Numbered from the stretch's first letter, positions 44,935 to 54,808 are shown. The stretch is 64,000 nucleotides of DNA from Thioalkalivibrio sp. ALJ16 (GCF_000377345.1 NZ_KB898038.1:248001-312000); one strand, 5' to 3'. The notes: generated by a model not told the origin, from the letters alone. Numbers and translations are program-made.

Positions 44935-45972
44935 TCAGCCGCGATCCAGCCAGACATCGGCCGCATCGGCGTCGTCCGGCGGTTCGGACCGGTCAAAACC
45001 GGAACCGCGCAGCAGGTCAACGAGGTCACCGGGCTCCAGCCCCGTGCGGACCTGCAGCACCACGCGATCGGCCATCAGCGAATCCAGCCGCGCCGCCTCT
45101 ACCGCCTGCAGGCGGACCAGCTCCGCCCGCAGGCGCTCGAATGCGGCATAGCCCTGCACGTCGACAAACCCCAGCCGCACCCACTCCGGCTCGGCGGCCA
45201 CACGCGCCAGGCGCTCTGCCACCTGGTCCAGCCCCTGGGCCACGGCCGCGCGCGCGGCCGTGCCGGCATCCGCCCCCGGGGCCGAACCGCGAAACTCGCG
45301 GCCGTCGTGCACGGCAACGGAACGCGCCTCGGCCCCGGTCGCGGTCTCGCGCACATGCAGCAGGATCACGCCATCGGCCTGATACCGGCGCGCGGCCTCC
45401 AGCAGCGGCTCGGTCACCCCGCCGACGATATCGGAGGGCTGGGCCGCGCGCCGGTCCTGGAGATCTCCCAGCGGAAACAGCAGCGGCATGTCGCGCTCCG
45501 CGGCCAGCGACTCCAGCGCGGACAGTACGCCGCGCCCCTCCACCGCATCGCCCAGCAGTTCGCGCTGGCCATTGCGGTCCAGTACCGCCCAGACCAGGAG
45601 CCCGGGGCGCTCTCCCAGCACAGCCGGCACACCGGCGTCGCGCAGGGCCGTGCGCAGACGGAAGGGATCGAACTCGAGGCGATAGACGCCCTCCTCGACC
45701 TCGCGCAGCCGCTCCAGCGCCGCAATCCAGCCATCGTCGTCGCGGGTCTCCAGCATCTCCTCGACCAGCGCCAGCACCGGCTCCGAGCGCAGCCCGGCCA
45801 GACGCACCAGCGCCTGTTCCAGGCCCTGCTCCAGGGCGCCCGCCTCGTCCTCCGCGGCGACCGTGGCCACCAGCGAATCCTGGGCCGCTGCCAGCGGCGC
45901 CAGCAACAGCAGGACAAGACCGAGCAGGACGGCCACGGGGTAACGGGTGCGCAGGTGCAGGGACATGATCAT
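44935..45972 (-). CDS. Exported DUF2066 protein
   Basis: 345 residues with a clear signal peptide (hydrophobic 13-27, cut near AAAQ). The conserved pattern is VEEGVYRLEFDPFRLRTALRD region, then LLVWAVLDRNGQRELLG and YQADGVILLHVRE, typical of DUF2066. Periplasmic, function unknown. First gene of the DUF2066-pgsA-perM-hda run, divergent from purM, an order common in gammaproteobacteria. The 197-nt divergent gap shows no clear promoter. Confidence 0.85.
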   Translation of the reverse strand: MIMSLHLRTRYPVAVLLGLVLLLLAPLAAAQDSLVATVAAEDEAGALEQGLEQALVRLAGLRSEPVLALVEEMLETRDDDGWIAALERLREVEEGVYRLEFDPFRLRTALRDAGVPAVLGERPGLLVWAVLDRNGQRELLGDAVEGRGVLSALESLAAERDMPLLFPLGDLQDRRAAQPSDIVGGVTEPLLEAARRYQADGVILLHVRETATGAEARSVAVHDGREFRGSAPGADAGTAARAAVAQGLDQVAERLARVAAEPEWVRLGFVDVQGYAAFERLRAELVRLQAVEAARLDSLMADRVVLQVRTGLEPGDLVDLLRGSGFDRSEPPDDADAADVWLDRG

Positions 45973-46169
45973 GATCGGTTGTTCGACAAGCGTTCCAAAA
46001 TACCACAGCCATCACACACACTGGCCGCGCGCGGGGCGTGACGGACCGCACCCCGCGCGTCTCTCTTTGCACGCCCGCAGCCGGCTCGCTACCATGCCGG
46101 GTTCTTCGAGGCCGCCGCCGTGGCGGCACTCCCGTGCTGGTTGAATGCTGGTTAAATTCCGGGGAACCC

Positions 46170-47228
46170 ATGTCCGAATCCCGTTCAGGCCTGACCTACC
46201 GCGAGGCCGGTGTCGACATCGAGGCCGGCGCCGAGCTGGTCGAACGCATCAAGCCGCAGGCGGCGCGCACCCGGCGCCCCGGCGTGATGGCCGGCCTGGG
46301 CGGCTTTGGCGCGCTGTTCGAGCTGCCGATGGACCGCTACCGGCAGCCGGTGCTGGTGTCCGGCACGGATGGCGTCGGCACCAAGCTGCGACTCGCGCAG
46401 CAGACCGGTCGCCATGACAGCATCGGCATTGACCTGGTCGCGATGTGCGTCAACGACATCGTCGTCCAGGGCGCCGAGCCGCTGTTCTTTCTCGACTACT
46501 ACGCCACCGGCCATCTGGACGTGGACATCGCCGCGGACGTGGTCACCGGTATCGCGGAGGGGTGCGAACAGGCCGGCTGCGCCCTGATCGGCGGCGAGAC
46601 CGCGGAGATGCCGGGGATGTACCACGGCGAGGACTACGACGTCGCCGGCTTCGCGGTCGGCATCGCCGAAAAGGACGCGCTGATCGATGGCCGCCAGGTC
46701 ACCGCGGGCCACGTGGTCCTGGGCCTGGAGGCCACGGGCCCGCACTCCAACGGCTACTCCCTGATCCGGCGGGTACTGGAACACTCCGGTGCATCCCTGG
46801 ACAGCCCCCTGCCCGGCAGCGAGGGCGTGAGCCTCGGGGATGCCCTGATGGCCCCCACGCGCATCTACGTGCGCCCGCTGCTGGAGCTGCTGCAGCACTT
46901 CCCGGTGCATGCGATGGCCCATATCACCGGCGGCGGCCTGACCGAAAACCTCCCGCGCGTTCTGCCCGACCATCTGGGCGCACGCATCGACCCGTACAGC
47001 TGGTCCAGGCCGCCGGTATTCGGCTGGCTGCAGCAGGCCGGGGACATCGCCGACGAAGAGATGCTGCGTACCTTCAACTGCGGCATCGGCATGACCGTGA
47101 TCCTCCCCGAGGACCGGGTCGAGGCCGCCAGTTCGGAACTGGCCCGCGCCGGCATCCGCAGCTGGCCGATCGGCATGATCCAGGAACGCGACGCGTACCA
47201 GCCCAGCGTCACCTACGCCGCGGCATGA
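46170..47228 (+). CDS. purM: Phosphoribosylformylglycinamidine cyclo-ligase (AIR synthetase)
   Basis: 352 residues. [18 protein letters not shown] (7-24) and [17 protein letters not shown] (about 62-78) are the ATP-binding start of Pur[22 protein letters not shown] (part) and [17 protein letters not shown] confirm it. It makes aminoimidazole ribotide in purine synthesis. ATG 46170 follows GGGGAA. Overlaps purN by 4 nt. Confidence 0.96.
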   Translation: MSESRSGLTYREAGVDIEAGAELVERIKPQAARTRRPGVMAGLGGFGALFELPMDRYRQPVLVSGTDGVGTKLRLAQQTGRHDSIGIDLVAMCVNDIVVQGAEPLFFLDYYATGHLDVDIAADVVTGIAEGCEQAGCALIGGETAEMPGMYHGEDYDVAGFAVGIAEKDALIDGRQVTAGHVVLGLEATGPHSNGYSLIRRVLEHSGASLDSPLPGSEGVSLGDALMAPTRIYVRPLLELLQHFPVHAMAHITGGGLTENLPRVLPDHLGARIDPYSWSRPPVFGWLQQAGDIADEEMLRTFNCGIGMTVILPEDRVEAASSELARAGIRSWPIGMIQERDAYQPSVTYAAA

Positions 47229-47923
47229 CGGAAACCGCCAGGCAACCCGCCGCGGCCGTCCCGCAGCGCCTGGTGGTCCTGATCTCCGGGCGCGGCAGCA
47301 ACCTGGGCGCGCTGATCGAGGCCTGCGAGCAGGGCCGGGTCCCGGCCTCGATCGTCGGCGTGATCAGCAACCGCCCGGATGCCGGCGGGCTGGAATTCGC
47401 CGCGCGCCACGGCATCCCCAGCCAGGTACTCGATCACCGCGCATACCCGGCGCGCGAGGCCTTCGACACCGACCTCGCCCGCGCCATCGAGGGCTACAGC
47501 CCCGACCTGGTCATCCTGGCCGGGTTCATGCGCATCCTGACCCCCGACTTTGTGGACCGGTTCACCGGCCGACTGCTGAACATTCACCCCTCCCTGCTGC
47601 CCAAATATCGCGGCCTGCACACCCACGCCCGTGCCCTGGCCGACGGCGAGCGCGAGCACGGGGCCAGCGTGCATTTCGTGACCCCGGAACTCGATGGTGG
47701 ACCGGTGATCATGCAGGCCCGCGTGCCGGTCGCGCCCGACGACACCCCGGACACCCTCGCCGCCCGCGTCCAGCGCGCCGAGCACCGCCTGTATCCGGAG
47801 GTCGTGCGCCGGCTGTGTTCAGGGGAAATTCAGTGGGCCGGGCGGATCCTGCAGGCCGACGGCACGCCACTGCCGGCGCCACTGCAACTCGACGAGGACT
47901 TTAATGATCTTCCAGGTTCCTAA
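47225..47923 (+). CDS. purN: Phosphoribosylglycinamide formyltransferase (N10-formyl-THF)
   Basis: 232 residues. [17 protein letters not shown] (18-34) binds phosphoribosylglycinamide; [20 protein letters not shown] carries the catalytic Asn and His, and [12 protein letters not shown] the Asp. A C-terminal extension of about 25 residues beyond the E. coli length. Coupled to purM (ATGA) and overlaps the DUF3108 start by 20 nt. Confidence 0.95.
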   Translation: MTETARQPAAAVPQRLVVLISGRGSNLGALIEACEQGRVPASIVGVISNRPDAGGLEFAARHGIPSQVLDHRAYPAREAFDTDLARAIEGYSPDLVILAGFMRILTPDFVDRFTGRLLNIHPSLLPKYRGLHTHARALADGEREHGASVHFVTPELDGGPVIMQARVPVAPDDTPDTLAARVQRAEHRLYPEVVRRLCSGEIQWAGRILQADGTPLPAPLQLDEDFNDLPGS

Positions 47924-48689
47924 GGCCACACCCCTGCTGCGATTTGGCGCCGTGCTCGGGCTCCTGCTGGCGCTCGTGGCCCTGCCGGCCAGCGGTGTGG
48001 CACAGAGCACGCACTCGATCCCGCCCTACACCGCCAGCTACGAAGCCAGCGCCATGGGCAACACGCTCAAGGCGCGCATCACCCTGAACCACGAGGACGT
48101 GCAGACGCGCATGGCCATGGATGCCCACGTCTCCGGCTTCCTGCGCATCCTGGGCCGTTTCGAGCTGAGCCGCGAAGCGTTGATGAACCGCCAGAACGGC
48201 GAGCTCCAGCTGGTGCACTCACGCAGCCGGCAGATCACGCCGCGGCGCGACCGCAAGGTCGAGACCCGCTTCGACTGGGAGCGCGGCCTGGCCATCGGCA
48301 CCATCAACAGCGACAGCTTCCAGCTCGAGGTGCCGGACCGGACCCTGGACTTCCTCGGCTCGCTGTACCTGATGATGCAGCGCCTGGAGAGTGGCGAGCT
48401 GTCCGCCGTCGGCGACCGCAAGACCATCCAGGCCCTGGAGCGCGATCGCCTGCGCGAATACCGTTTCGAGGTCGCCGCGCGCGAGACCATGGAATCGCCC
48501 ATCGGACGGGTGGATACCATCCGCGTCGACCGCCACACGGACGACAGCGACGTGGCCCTGTCCGCCTGGTTTGCCCGCGAACTGCGCCATGTCCCGGTGC
48601 GTCTCGACTACGAGGCCGACGGCCGCGTGTTCGAGCTGAACCTGACGCAACTGGAATGGCACGACCCGATCATTGACCTGACCGAGTAG
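47904..48689 (+). CDS. Exported DUF3108 protein
   Basis: 261 residues. Signal peptide to about 34 (cut after GVAQ). Mature part matches DUF3108: PPYTASYEASAMGN, RFDWERGLAIG and YEADGRVFELNLTQLEW. Role unknown; beta-rich and probably periplasmic. GAGGAC lies before ATG 47904 inside purN. The purM-purN-DUF3108 order is conserved in related bacteria. Confidence 0.85.
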   Translation: MIFQVPKATPLLRFGAVLGLLLALVALPASGVAQSTHSIPPYTASYEASAMGNTLKARITLNHEDVQTRMAMDAHVSGFLRILGRFELSREALMNRQNGELQLVHSRSRQITPRRDRKVETRFDWERGLAIGTINSDSFQLEVPDRTLDFLGSLYLMMQRLESGELSAVGDRKTIQALERDRLREYRFEVAARETMESPIGRVDTIRVDRHTDDSDVALSAWFARELRHVPVRLDYEADGRVFELNLTQLEWHDPIIDLTE

Positions 48690-48694
48690 ACACC

Positions 48695-50101
48695 ATGAGC
48701 GAGACCTTTGACCTGGCCATCATCGGCAGTGGCCCCGGGGGCTATCGTGCCGCCGTTCTGGGCGCCCTGCGCGGGCTCAACGTCGTCATCGTCGAAAAGG
48801 GCGACTGGGGCGGCTGCTGCCTGAACCGCGGCTGCGTACCCAAGAAGGACTGGTACCACACCGCCCGCACCGTCGCCGCGCAGCGCCACTTCGAGGGCCG
48901 CGGCATCAGCGGCAGCCTCACGGCCGACATGGACCGCGCCTGGGACCATCAGAAGGACGTGGTCACCGAGGTGCGCAACTCCTACCTCGGCTACATGAAG
49001 CACCTGAAGATCCAGTACCGCCACGGCACTGCGAGCTTCCGCGACGCCGAGACCCTGGAGGTCGTCGCCGACGACGGCACCGAGACCGTCAGCGCCCGCC
49101 ACACCATCATCGCCACCGGCGCCACCGCCACCGTTCCGGCCCCGTTCACGGCCGAACCCGGGCGCGTACTGACCACCGACATGCTGTTCGACGACAAGCC
49201 GCCCACGGGCGAGCGCGTCGCGATCATCGGCTCCGGCGTGGTCGCCACCGAATTCGCCTGGATCTTCCATCACCTCGGCAAGCAGGTGACCTGGCTGTCG
49301 CGCTCGAAGCCGCTGTCCACGCAGAAGTTCAGCCCGCAGGCGCTGGGCACGCTGAAGGAACAACTGGCCGCGGATGGCATCGAGCCGGTGCGGGTCAAGG
49401 GCTACGAAAGCGTCGAGACCTCGGATGACGGCGTCACCATCACCGACAGCGAGGGCAACAGCTTCGAGGTCGACTGGGTGCTGCTCGGCACCGGGCGCAC
49501 CCCGCATACCGAGGGCCTGAACCTCGACGGAATCGGGGTGAAGACCGACGCCCGCGGCTTCGTGAAACGCCGTCCTACCCTGCAGACCGATGTCGACACC
49601 ATCTACGCCATCGGCGATGTCGCCAGCGAGTGGCAGACCGCCAACCACGCCCTGGCGGACGCCACCATCGCGGTGGAAAACATCCAGAACGGCAACACCC
49701 GCGAGCAAGACGAGCGCTTCGTGCCGATCGCGATCTACTCCGCCGTCGAGATGGCCCGCCTTGGCATGGACGAGGACGACGCCGAGGACGAGGAACTGGA
49801 ACCGGCGGTCGGCTTCGCCGCCTTCGAGACCTCCCCGCGCGCCCTGGGCCAGGACGAGCCGGAAGGATTCGTGCGCCTGATCGGCGACATGGACACCGGC
49901 GCCCTGCTGGGCGGCGAGGTCATCGGCGCCGATGCCGGCGAGCTGATCCACATCCTGTCCCTGGCCCCCGACCGCGACACCGCGCTCGCCTGGATCGCCA
50001 GGGGACAATGGAACCACCCGACCCGTGGCGAGGAGTTCCTCAACGCAACGGAAACCCTCGCCTCGAAGTGGAACCTGAAGTCGGAGATCTTCGGCCTGTA
50101 G
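48695..50101 (+). CDS. Dihydrolipoamide-dehydrogenase-like flavoprotein with altered redox motif
   Basis: 468 residues, class I pyridine nucleotide disulfide oxidoreductase. FAD motif AIIGSGPGGYRAAV; redox site GGCCLNRGCVPKKDW (39-53), with Cys42 and Cys47 at the disulfide positions, an extra Cys41 where Thr is usual and Lys50-Lys51 replacing the SK of CIPSK. NAD motif VAIIGSGVVATEFAW; FAD motif TIYAIGDVASEW. The C-terminal HPTRGEE keeps the active-site His and Glu. An acidic insertion (DEDDAEDEELE) precedes the dimerisation domain. No lipoyl complex genes nearby, so its substrate is unclear. Confidence 0.85.
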   Translation: MSETFDLAIIGSGPGGYRAAVLGALRGLNVVIVEKGDWGGCCLNRGCVPKKDWYHTARTVAAQRHFEGRGISGSLTADMDRAWDHQKDVVTEVRNSYLGYMKHLKIQYRHGTASFRDAETLEVVADDGTETVSARHTIIATGATATVPAPFTAEPGRVLTTDMLFDDKPPTGERVAIIGSGVVATEFAWIFHHLGKQVTWLSRSKPLSTQKFSPQALGTLKEQLAADGIEPVRVKGYESVETSDDGVTITDSEGNSFEVDWVLLGTGRTPHTEGLNLDGIGVKTDARGFVKRRPTLQTDVDTIYAIGDVASEWQTANHALADATIAVENIQNGNTREQDERFVPIAIYSAVEMARLGMDEDDAEDEELEPAVGFAAFETSPRALGQDEPEGFVRLIGDMDTGALLGGEVIGADAGELIHILSLAPDRDTALAWIARGQWNHPTRGEEFLNATETLASKWNLKSEIFGL

Positions 50102-50122
50102 CGGGCGCTCACGGCCGGCAAC

Positions 50123-51160
50123 TCAGTCCGCGTTTCCCTCGTGGCGCCCGCGCTTGGCCGCGAGAACCTCGGCATCGGCACGCTGTACCAGGCTGTCCAG
50201 GCCGACATCATCGGCCCGGTAACCGGCCGCCCCGAGGCTGATGGACACGCCCGTCTCCTGTACAAGGCAGTCATGCAGGCGCGCGCCCATCTGCCGGGCG
50301 TCCGCCAGGGCGGTGTCCGGTAGCAGCACTACAAACTCGTCACCGCCGTAACGTCCCAGCAGATCGTTCTCGCGCAGGGTTGCCTGGGCGGCGGCCGCCA
50401 CCCGCTTCAGCAGGGCATCGCCCGCCGCGTGCCCGGCGGCATCATTGACCTGCTTGAAGCCGTCCAGATCGAACATCAACAGGGACAGCGGCGTGCCATG
50501 GCGCCGGGCGCGCTCCATCTCGCGCTCGGCACCGGCCTCGAAGAAGCGGCGGTTGCCCACCCCGGTCAGGGGGTCGCTGGAGGCCAGCCCTTCCAGCTTC
50601 TGGTTGGCCGCACGCAGCTCGCGATTGGCCTGATCCAGCGCCCGTGTACGCTCCTCGATCACCACCTCCAGGTCCCGGTTGTAGCGCTCCAGGCTTGCGC
50701 GCGCCAGACGCAGTTCGGTCACGTTCTGGGAGATCCCGAACAGGTGGGTGATCGCGCCATCCGTGCCATGCACAGGCACCAGCAGGGTCAGCCAGTGGCC
50801 CTCGCGCGCCTCGCCATGGGCATCATGAAAGGTCGCGTGTTCCTCGTAGCGCAGCGGCGCATCCAGGCGCAGGCACTCGCGGTAATGCGCCACCACCTGC
50901 TCTGCAATATGCCAGGGCAGGAAGTCATGCAGGCGCAGGCCGCTGCAGTCGCGCGCGAACAGCTCGTGCATCCGGGCATTGGCGGACTCCACCACGAAAT
51001 CCGGCCCCTCGACCCGGATCAGGAACATGTTTTCCGGAAAATGCTGCCAGATCTCCGCCAGCAGCGCGGCCTGCCCGAGTTGCTCGGGCAAAACCGCCGG
51101 ACCTACCCCGTTGTGCTGCGTCATCGCGCCCCCGTATCCCTGCGGGTGGTCCGCGCCCAC
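50123..51160 (-). CDS. PAS-GGDEF diguanylate cyclase
   Basis: 345 residues. PAS domain about 35-160, a coiled-coil signalling helix (RYNRDLEVVIEERTRALDQ), then a GGDEF domain with intact RYGGDEFVVLLP. The product-inhibition site RxxD (REND) lies exactly five residues before GGDEF. Predicted to make c-di-GMP from two GTP in response to a PAS input. It begins 3 nt after the exported DsrE-like gene, in the same operon. Confidence 0.92.
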   Translation of the reverse strand: MGADHPQGYGGAMTQHNGVGPAVLPEQLGQAALLAEIWQHFPENMFLIRVEGPDFVVESANARMHELFARDCSGLRLHDFLPWHIAEQVVAHYRECLRLDAPLRYEEHATFHDAHGEAREGHWLTLLVPVHGTDGAITHLFGISQNVTELRLARASLERYNRDLEVVIEERTRALDQANRELRAANQKLEGLASSDPLTGVGNRRFFEAGAEREMERARRHGTPLSLLMFDLDGFKQVNDAAGHAAGDALLKRVAAAAQATLRENDLLGRYGGDEFVVLLPDTALADARQMGARLHDCLVQETGVSISLGAAGYRADDVGLDSLVQRADAEVLAAKRGRHEGNAD

Positions 51161-51163
51161 CCT

Positions 51164-51652
51164 TCAGCGCATATAGCCAAAGCCTTCCTGCTGCTGCAGG
51201 CGAACGATCTCGGCATCGGCCATCGGCACCACACTGGCGAAACCGTGGAAGTCCTCCGGGGCATAGCCCCGGCGGGCCGCTCCCGCCTCGCAGATACGAT
51301 ACTCGATCACACCCCCCATGCTCAGTCCGCGGGCGCGGGTCATCAGGGTCTCGTTTTCGGCAAAGTGGCGGCGCGCGAACAGGTCCAGCGCGCCACCGTG
51401 AATGACCAGCACGATGCGGCTGTCGAAGGGATCGTCACCCGTCATCCGGCTCAGGTAGGCCGCGTGGTCCAGTACGCTCTGCAGGCCGTCAGGGGTCCCG
51501 GCCGTTACATCGTAAACCGCCTTGAGGCCGCTGTAGCTGCGCGCCTCCGGCGCCGCCGCGCCCCAGGGGGCCGGTGGTTCATCGCCCGTTGCCGCGGCCA
51601 GCGGCGCGACCAGCAGCAACGCGGTCGCCCACGCCTGTATACGTCGTTTCAT
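51164..51652 (-). CDS. Exported DsrE-family protein
   Basis: 162 residues. Signal peptide (MKRRIQAWATALLLVAPLAA) then a DsrE/COG1416-type domain: IVLVIHGGALDLFARRHF (about 79-96), GVIEYRICEAGAARRGY (about 114-130) with a single Cys, and FGYMR at the end. Probably periplasmic persulfide binding. Its ATG overlaps the stop of the EAL remnant upstream (ATGA). Placed between c-di-GMP genes, it may link sulfur or redox state to signalling, but this is inferred from position. Confidence 0.75.
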   Translation of the reverse strand: MKRRIQAWATALLLVAPLAAATGDEPPAPWGAAAPEARSYSGLKAVYDVTAGTPDGLQSVLDHAAYLSRMTGDDPFDSRIVLVIHGGALDLFARRHFAENETLMTRARGLSMGGVIEYRICEAGAARRGYAPEDFHGFASVVPMADAEIVRLQQQEGFGYMR

Positions 51653-52041
51653 TCCCTTGATCCTCCGTGATCGGAATCCATTTCACTGCGCATCCCCTGC
51701 CGGTCCTCCAGCAGGGCCTCGAAATCCGGCACCGGCATGGCCGGATGGTACAGATGTCCCTGAAAGCGCTCACAGCCATGTTGCACGAGAAAATCGCGCT
51801 GGGCCGCGTTCTCCACGCCTTCAGCGATCAGGGACAACCCCATATTCTGGGCGATGGCGGTGATGGTGGCGACGATATTGGCATCGTCCACGTCGTGTTC
51901 GATGTCCTGGACGAAGGAGCGGTCAATCTTGAGCACGTCCAGAGGCAGGCGCGCGGCCATCGCACCGGTGTCCTGCAGCAGGCTGTGCGGGCCAGACCGA
52001 CGGTGCCCCCGCGGGCGGCGATGGAAAAACGGAATCATCAT
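51649..52041 (-). pseudogene. 5'-truncated EAL (c-di-GMP phosphodiesterase) remnant
   Basis: Residues from about 28 onward (LPLDVLKIDRSFVQDI, LIAEGVENAAQRDFL, GCERFQGHLYHPAM) are the last third of an EAL domain; the EAL and catalytic metal motifs are missing. The preceding 27 residues are Arg/His-rich and unrelated. There is no space upstream for the lost part, since the cold-shock gene terminator is at 52154. The remnant can still be translated and its stop couples to the DsrE-like gene. Confidence 0.75.
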
Positions 52042-52153
52042 GCAGGAAGTCTAGACAGCCGCGGCCCCGGTCACATGAATAAGTACCCATGATGCAGATT
52101 TCATTGTACCGGACGTCGCCCGGGCGAATCCGCGGCGGGCCCCACCCCCAAAC

Positions 52154-52182
52154 GAAAAAAGTCCCGCACAGGGCGGGACTTT
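52154..52182 (-). terminator. Terminator of the cold-shock gene
   Basis: Minus strand: 7-bp GTCCCGC/GCGGGAC stem, 5-nt loop, followed by six T (A run at 52155-52160). It starts about 32 nt after the stop. Confidence 0.85.
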
Positions 52183-52213
52183 CACAACCTGGCGCTTGCG
52201 CGCCCGGGCTGGG

Positions 52214-52417
52214 TTACTGCGCGACGACGTTCGCGGCAGCCGGACCCTTCTGGCCCTGCTCGACGTCGAACGAGACGCTCTGGCCTTCAGCCAGCGACTT
52301 GAAGCCGCTACCCTGGATGGCGCTGTGATGGACGAACACGTCCTTGGAGCCATCGGTCGGGGTAATAAAGCCAAAGCCTTTTTCGTCGGAGAACCACTTC
52401 ACTGTACCTGTAGCCAT
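52214..52417 (-). CDS. Cold-shock domain protein (CspA family)
   Basis: 67 residues. [20 protein letters not shown] holds RNP1 (KGFGFI) and [11 protein letters not shown]2. RNA chaperone that melts secondary structure. Upstream 52418-52717 has a long G+C-rich leader, possibly the structured 5' UTR usual for csp mRNAs, with no clear promoter. AGAGG precedes the ATG. Confidence 0.95.
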   Translation of the reverse strand: MATGTVKWFSDEKGFGFITPTDGSKDVFVHHSAIQGSGFKSLAEGQSVSFDVEQGQKGPAAANVVAQ

Positions 52418-52717
52418 TTCGGTTACCTCTGTTTTGTACGTACTAGGATTAGGATTTCGAGGGGGGAGAGACTGGAGGGCAACCGAACGACGGTGAATCT
52501 TGATCGTGATTCCTGCGGACCCGAAGCGGGACCGGAACTGCGAATCTTAACGCCCCTTGCGGGGTGTCGCCTGGTGCAACATGGAGCCTGTTACCGTTAC
52601 CTCGAGGCCATTGTCCTCCCAAACCGCGGTGCATTGATAGTGTTTTTTTGGATTTTCCGTGATCCACCGCACACATTGCTTTAGTTTCATGCACTTGCAC
52701 ATTCATTTAATTGGCCA

Positions 52718-52750
52718 CAGGCGGGGGTTTTACACCCGCGAACCCGCCTG
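52718..52750 (-). terminator. Likely terminator of the M48 peptidase gene
   Basis: CAGGCGGG (52718-52725) pairs with CCCGCCTG (52743-52750), directly after the M48 gene. The minus-strand tail is A+T-rich (AATTAAAT) but without a T run. Confidence 0.45.
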
Positions 52751-52765
52751 ATACGGGCCCGGCGG

Positions 52766-54685
52766 TCAAATTGCGGCCGCAGAACCGGTCTCCGCATCAT
52801 CGCCCCAGCCGGCGCTGACCAGCGGCAGGGGCACATGCAGCCCGGCCGCCATCACGCGCAGCAATTCGTGTTCGGCCGTCACCACTCGGCCACCGTGCTG
52901 GACGGTCACCGCCATGGCCCGAACCAGCCGGTCCTTGTCGCCCAGGCGCAACCCATCCAGGCGCTCCAGTGCCCGATCCAGCACGCCCGCCCAGGCCCGC
53001 GCCCCCGCCGCCCCGGACAGCGCCTCCGGAATCGCGGCGTCCATCGGCAGGGCCCCGGTCAGCTCCCCCAGCCCCGCGGTCAGCGCGGCGCGGGCGGCGG
53101 CAGGATCCTCCGGGTGGCCATGGTGAGCCAGCACCGCCAGCAGGTAGTGCGCGGCCTGCTGATGATCGTCAAGTGCGGCCTGACCGGGACGTGCCGCCGC
53201 GGCGGGGTCGTGGAGGTCGCGCAACTGCCGGCTCAGCAGTCGGCCCAGTGCGTACTCGAAGACAGCCACGCGGCCATCAGCATGGATCAGGCGGTCGGTC
53301 AGATCCTCCAGCCGCTGGCGGTCCTCCGGCGCGAGCCGGCGCAGGGCCGGGAAGGCCATCTCCAGCAGCGGCATGCGCAGCGCCTCGGCCAGCGCCGGTT
53401 CCGCATCCAGCAGGCCGCGTACCGCCTGCGCGCGCGCCTCGCCCAGGGCCTCGGCCACCATCTCCAGCTGGGCTGCGCGCACGTCGGCATCCGGGTTCAG
53501 CAGCAGATACAGCACGACCTCGACGGCGCGGGCATCAGAGCGAGCGGCCCAGGCCAGCGGTCCCGGGATCGCCGCCAGCAGGGCCCCGGCCGCCAGTAGC
53601 CGGGCCAGCTCCGGGTGCCCGCTCAGCGCCTCGCCGAATGCATCGGCGCCGGGCGCGCGCCCCTCGCGTTCACGCTGCATGCCGTCCACCGCGCGTTCGC
53701 GCGCGGCCTGGCGCACACGGGCATTCAGCTGGCCCCGGAGCGATTCCAGTTCCGCCGGGTCGAAATAGGGTTGCAGCAGGCGGATGCGCTCGAGAAGCGG
53801 GGGATGGGTCGCGTAGATCTGCCCGATCGCATCGCTGGCAAACAGCATATGGGTGATCTCCTCGGTATTGCCGTTCAGGCCGGCGTAACGGGCCGCGACC
53901 TTCTTCAGCGCGCCGGCCAGCCCCTCCGGCTCGCGCGTGAACTGCACCGCCTGGGCATCCGCCAGGTATTCGCGCTGACGCGAGATACCGGCCCGGATCC
54001 AGCGGGCCAGGGCCAGCCCGGCATAGCCCACCACGATCAGGGTGACACTGAGTACGCCCACCCCGGTATCGGCGACATCACCGCGGCGGCGGTGACGCCG
54101 GCGCGCCAGCCCGCCCTGCCCCAGCAGCGCGAGGATCTCGATCCCGTAGAGGATGCCGATCAGGCGCATGTTCAGCCGCATATCGCCGTTGAGCACATGC
54201 CCGAACTCGTGGGCGACCACCCCCTTGAGTTCGGCCCGGTCGAGGCTGTCGAGGGCGCCACGGGTAACCGCGATGACTGCATCGCCGGGACCGAAGCCCG
54301 CGGCAAAGGCGTTGATCCCCAGATCCTGCTCCAGGATGTATACCGCCGGCACCGGGACACCCGAGGCGATCGCCATCTCCTCGACCACATTGCGCAACCG
54401 GCGCTGCAGCGGATCGGCCGGATTCCCCTGCAGCGGGACACCGCCCATCTCCATCGCGATGCGGGCGCCACCGCCCGCGCGCAGCTGCCAGGTCCGGTAC
54501 AGGCTGGCGAGCACGATCAGGCCAACCGTAATCGCTGTGGTCCAGGCGATGGCCCGGGCCGTCCCACCCATGCCCCAGACGATCAGTCCGAGGGTCCCCG
54601 CGATCAACAGCACCGCCAGCACGAACAGGGCCAGCAGCACGCGCGTACGCCGATGCGCCTGATCCTGCTGCGCGAAGAAATTCAT
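52766..54685 (-). CDS. M48-family (HtpX-like) membrane metallopeptidase with long helical extension
   Basis: 639 residues from ATG 54685 (AGGA upstream). Two N-terminal helices (about 15-38, 47-65), then the peptidase domain with HEFGH (159-163) and the third zinc ligand Glu of QREYLADAQAV (about 239-249). Two more helices at about 172-187 and 205-225. After about residue 335 follows a 300-residue Ala/Leu/Arg-rich helical region not part of HtpX, seen in a subset of M48 proteins. It likely cleaves misfolded membrane proteins. Confidence 0.88.
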   Translation of the reverse strand: MNFFAQQDQAHRRTRVLLALFVLAVLLIAGTLGLIVWGMGGTARAIAWTTAITVGLIVLASLYRTWQLRAGGGARIAMEMGGVPLQGNPADPLQRRLRNVVEEMAIASGVPVPAVYILEQDLGINAFAAGFGPGDAVIAVTRGALDSLDRAELKGVVAHEFGHVLNGDMRLNMRLIGILYGIEILALLGQGGLARRRHRRRGDVADTGVGVLSVTLIVVGYAGLALARWIRAGISRQREYLADAQAVQFTREPEGLAGALKKVAARYAGLNGNTEEITHMLFASDAIGQIYATHPPLLERIRLLQPYFDPAELESLRGQLNARVRQAARERAVDGMQREREGRAPGADAFGEALSGHPELARLLAAGALLAAIPGPLAWAARSDARAVEVVLYLLLNPDADVRAAQLEMVAEALGEARAQAVRGLLDAEPALAEALRMPLLEMAFPALRRLAPEDRQRLEDLTDRLIHADGRVAVFEYALGRLLSRQLRDLHDPAAAARPGQAALDDHQQAAHYLLAVLAHHGHPEDPAAARAALTAGLGELTGALPMDAAIPEALSGAAGARAWAGVLDRALERLDGLRLGDKDRLVRAMAVTVQHGGRVVTAEHELLRVMAAGLHVPLPLVSAGWGDDAETGSAAAI

Positions 54686-54808
54686 CGTCCTGCTGCCCCC
54701 GTCGGCGGGCTGGGCGCCCGGGATACCGCCCAGTGCCTCATGCCAGCCCCCTGTTGCGCGGCGCCGACCGTTGTTCGCCGCTGCTCCCGGGCACCGCATA
54801 CACCCGGA

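Noticed and set aside
45973-46169. Purine riboswitch before purM
   Set aside because: The leader is too G+C-rich and lacks the conserved three-way junction core.
52449-52706. 85-codon frame upstream of the cold-shock gene
   Set aside because: No motif or ribosome site; it lies in the presumed leader of the csp transcript.
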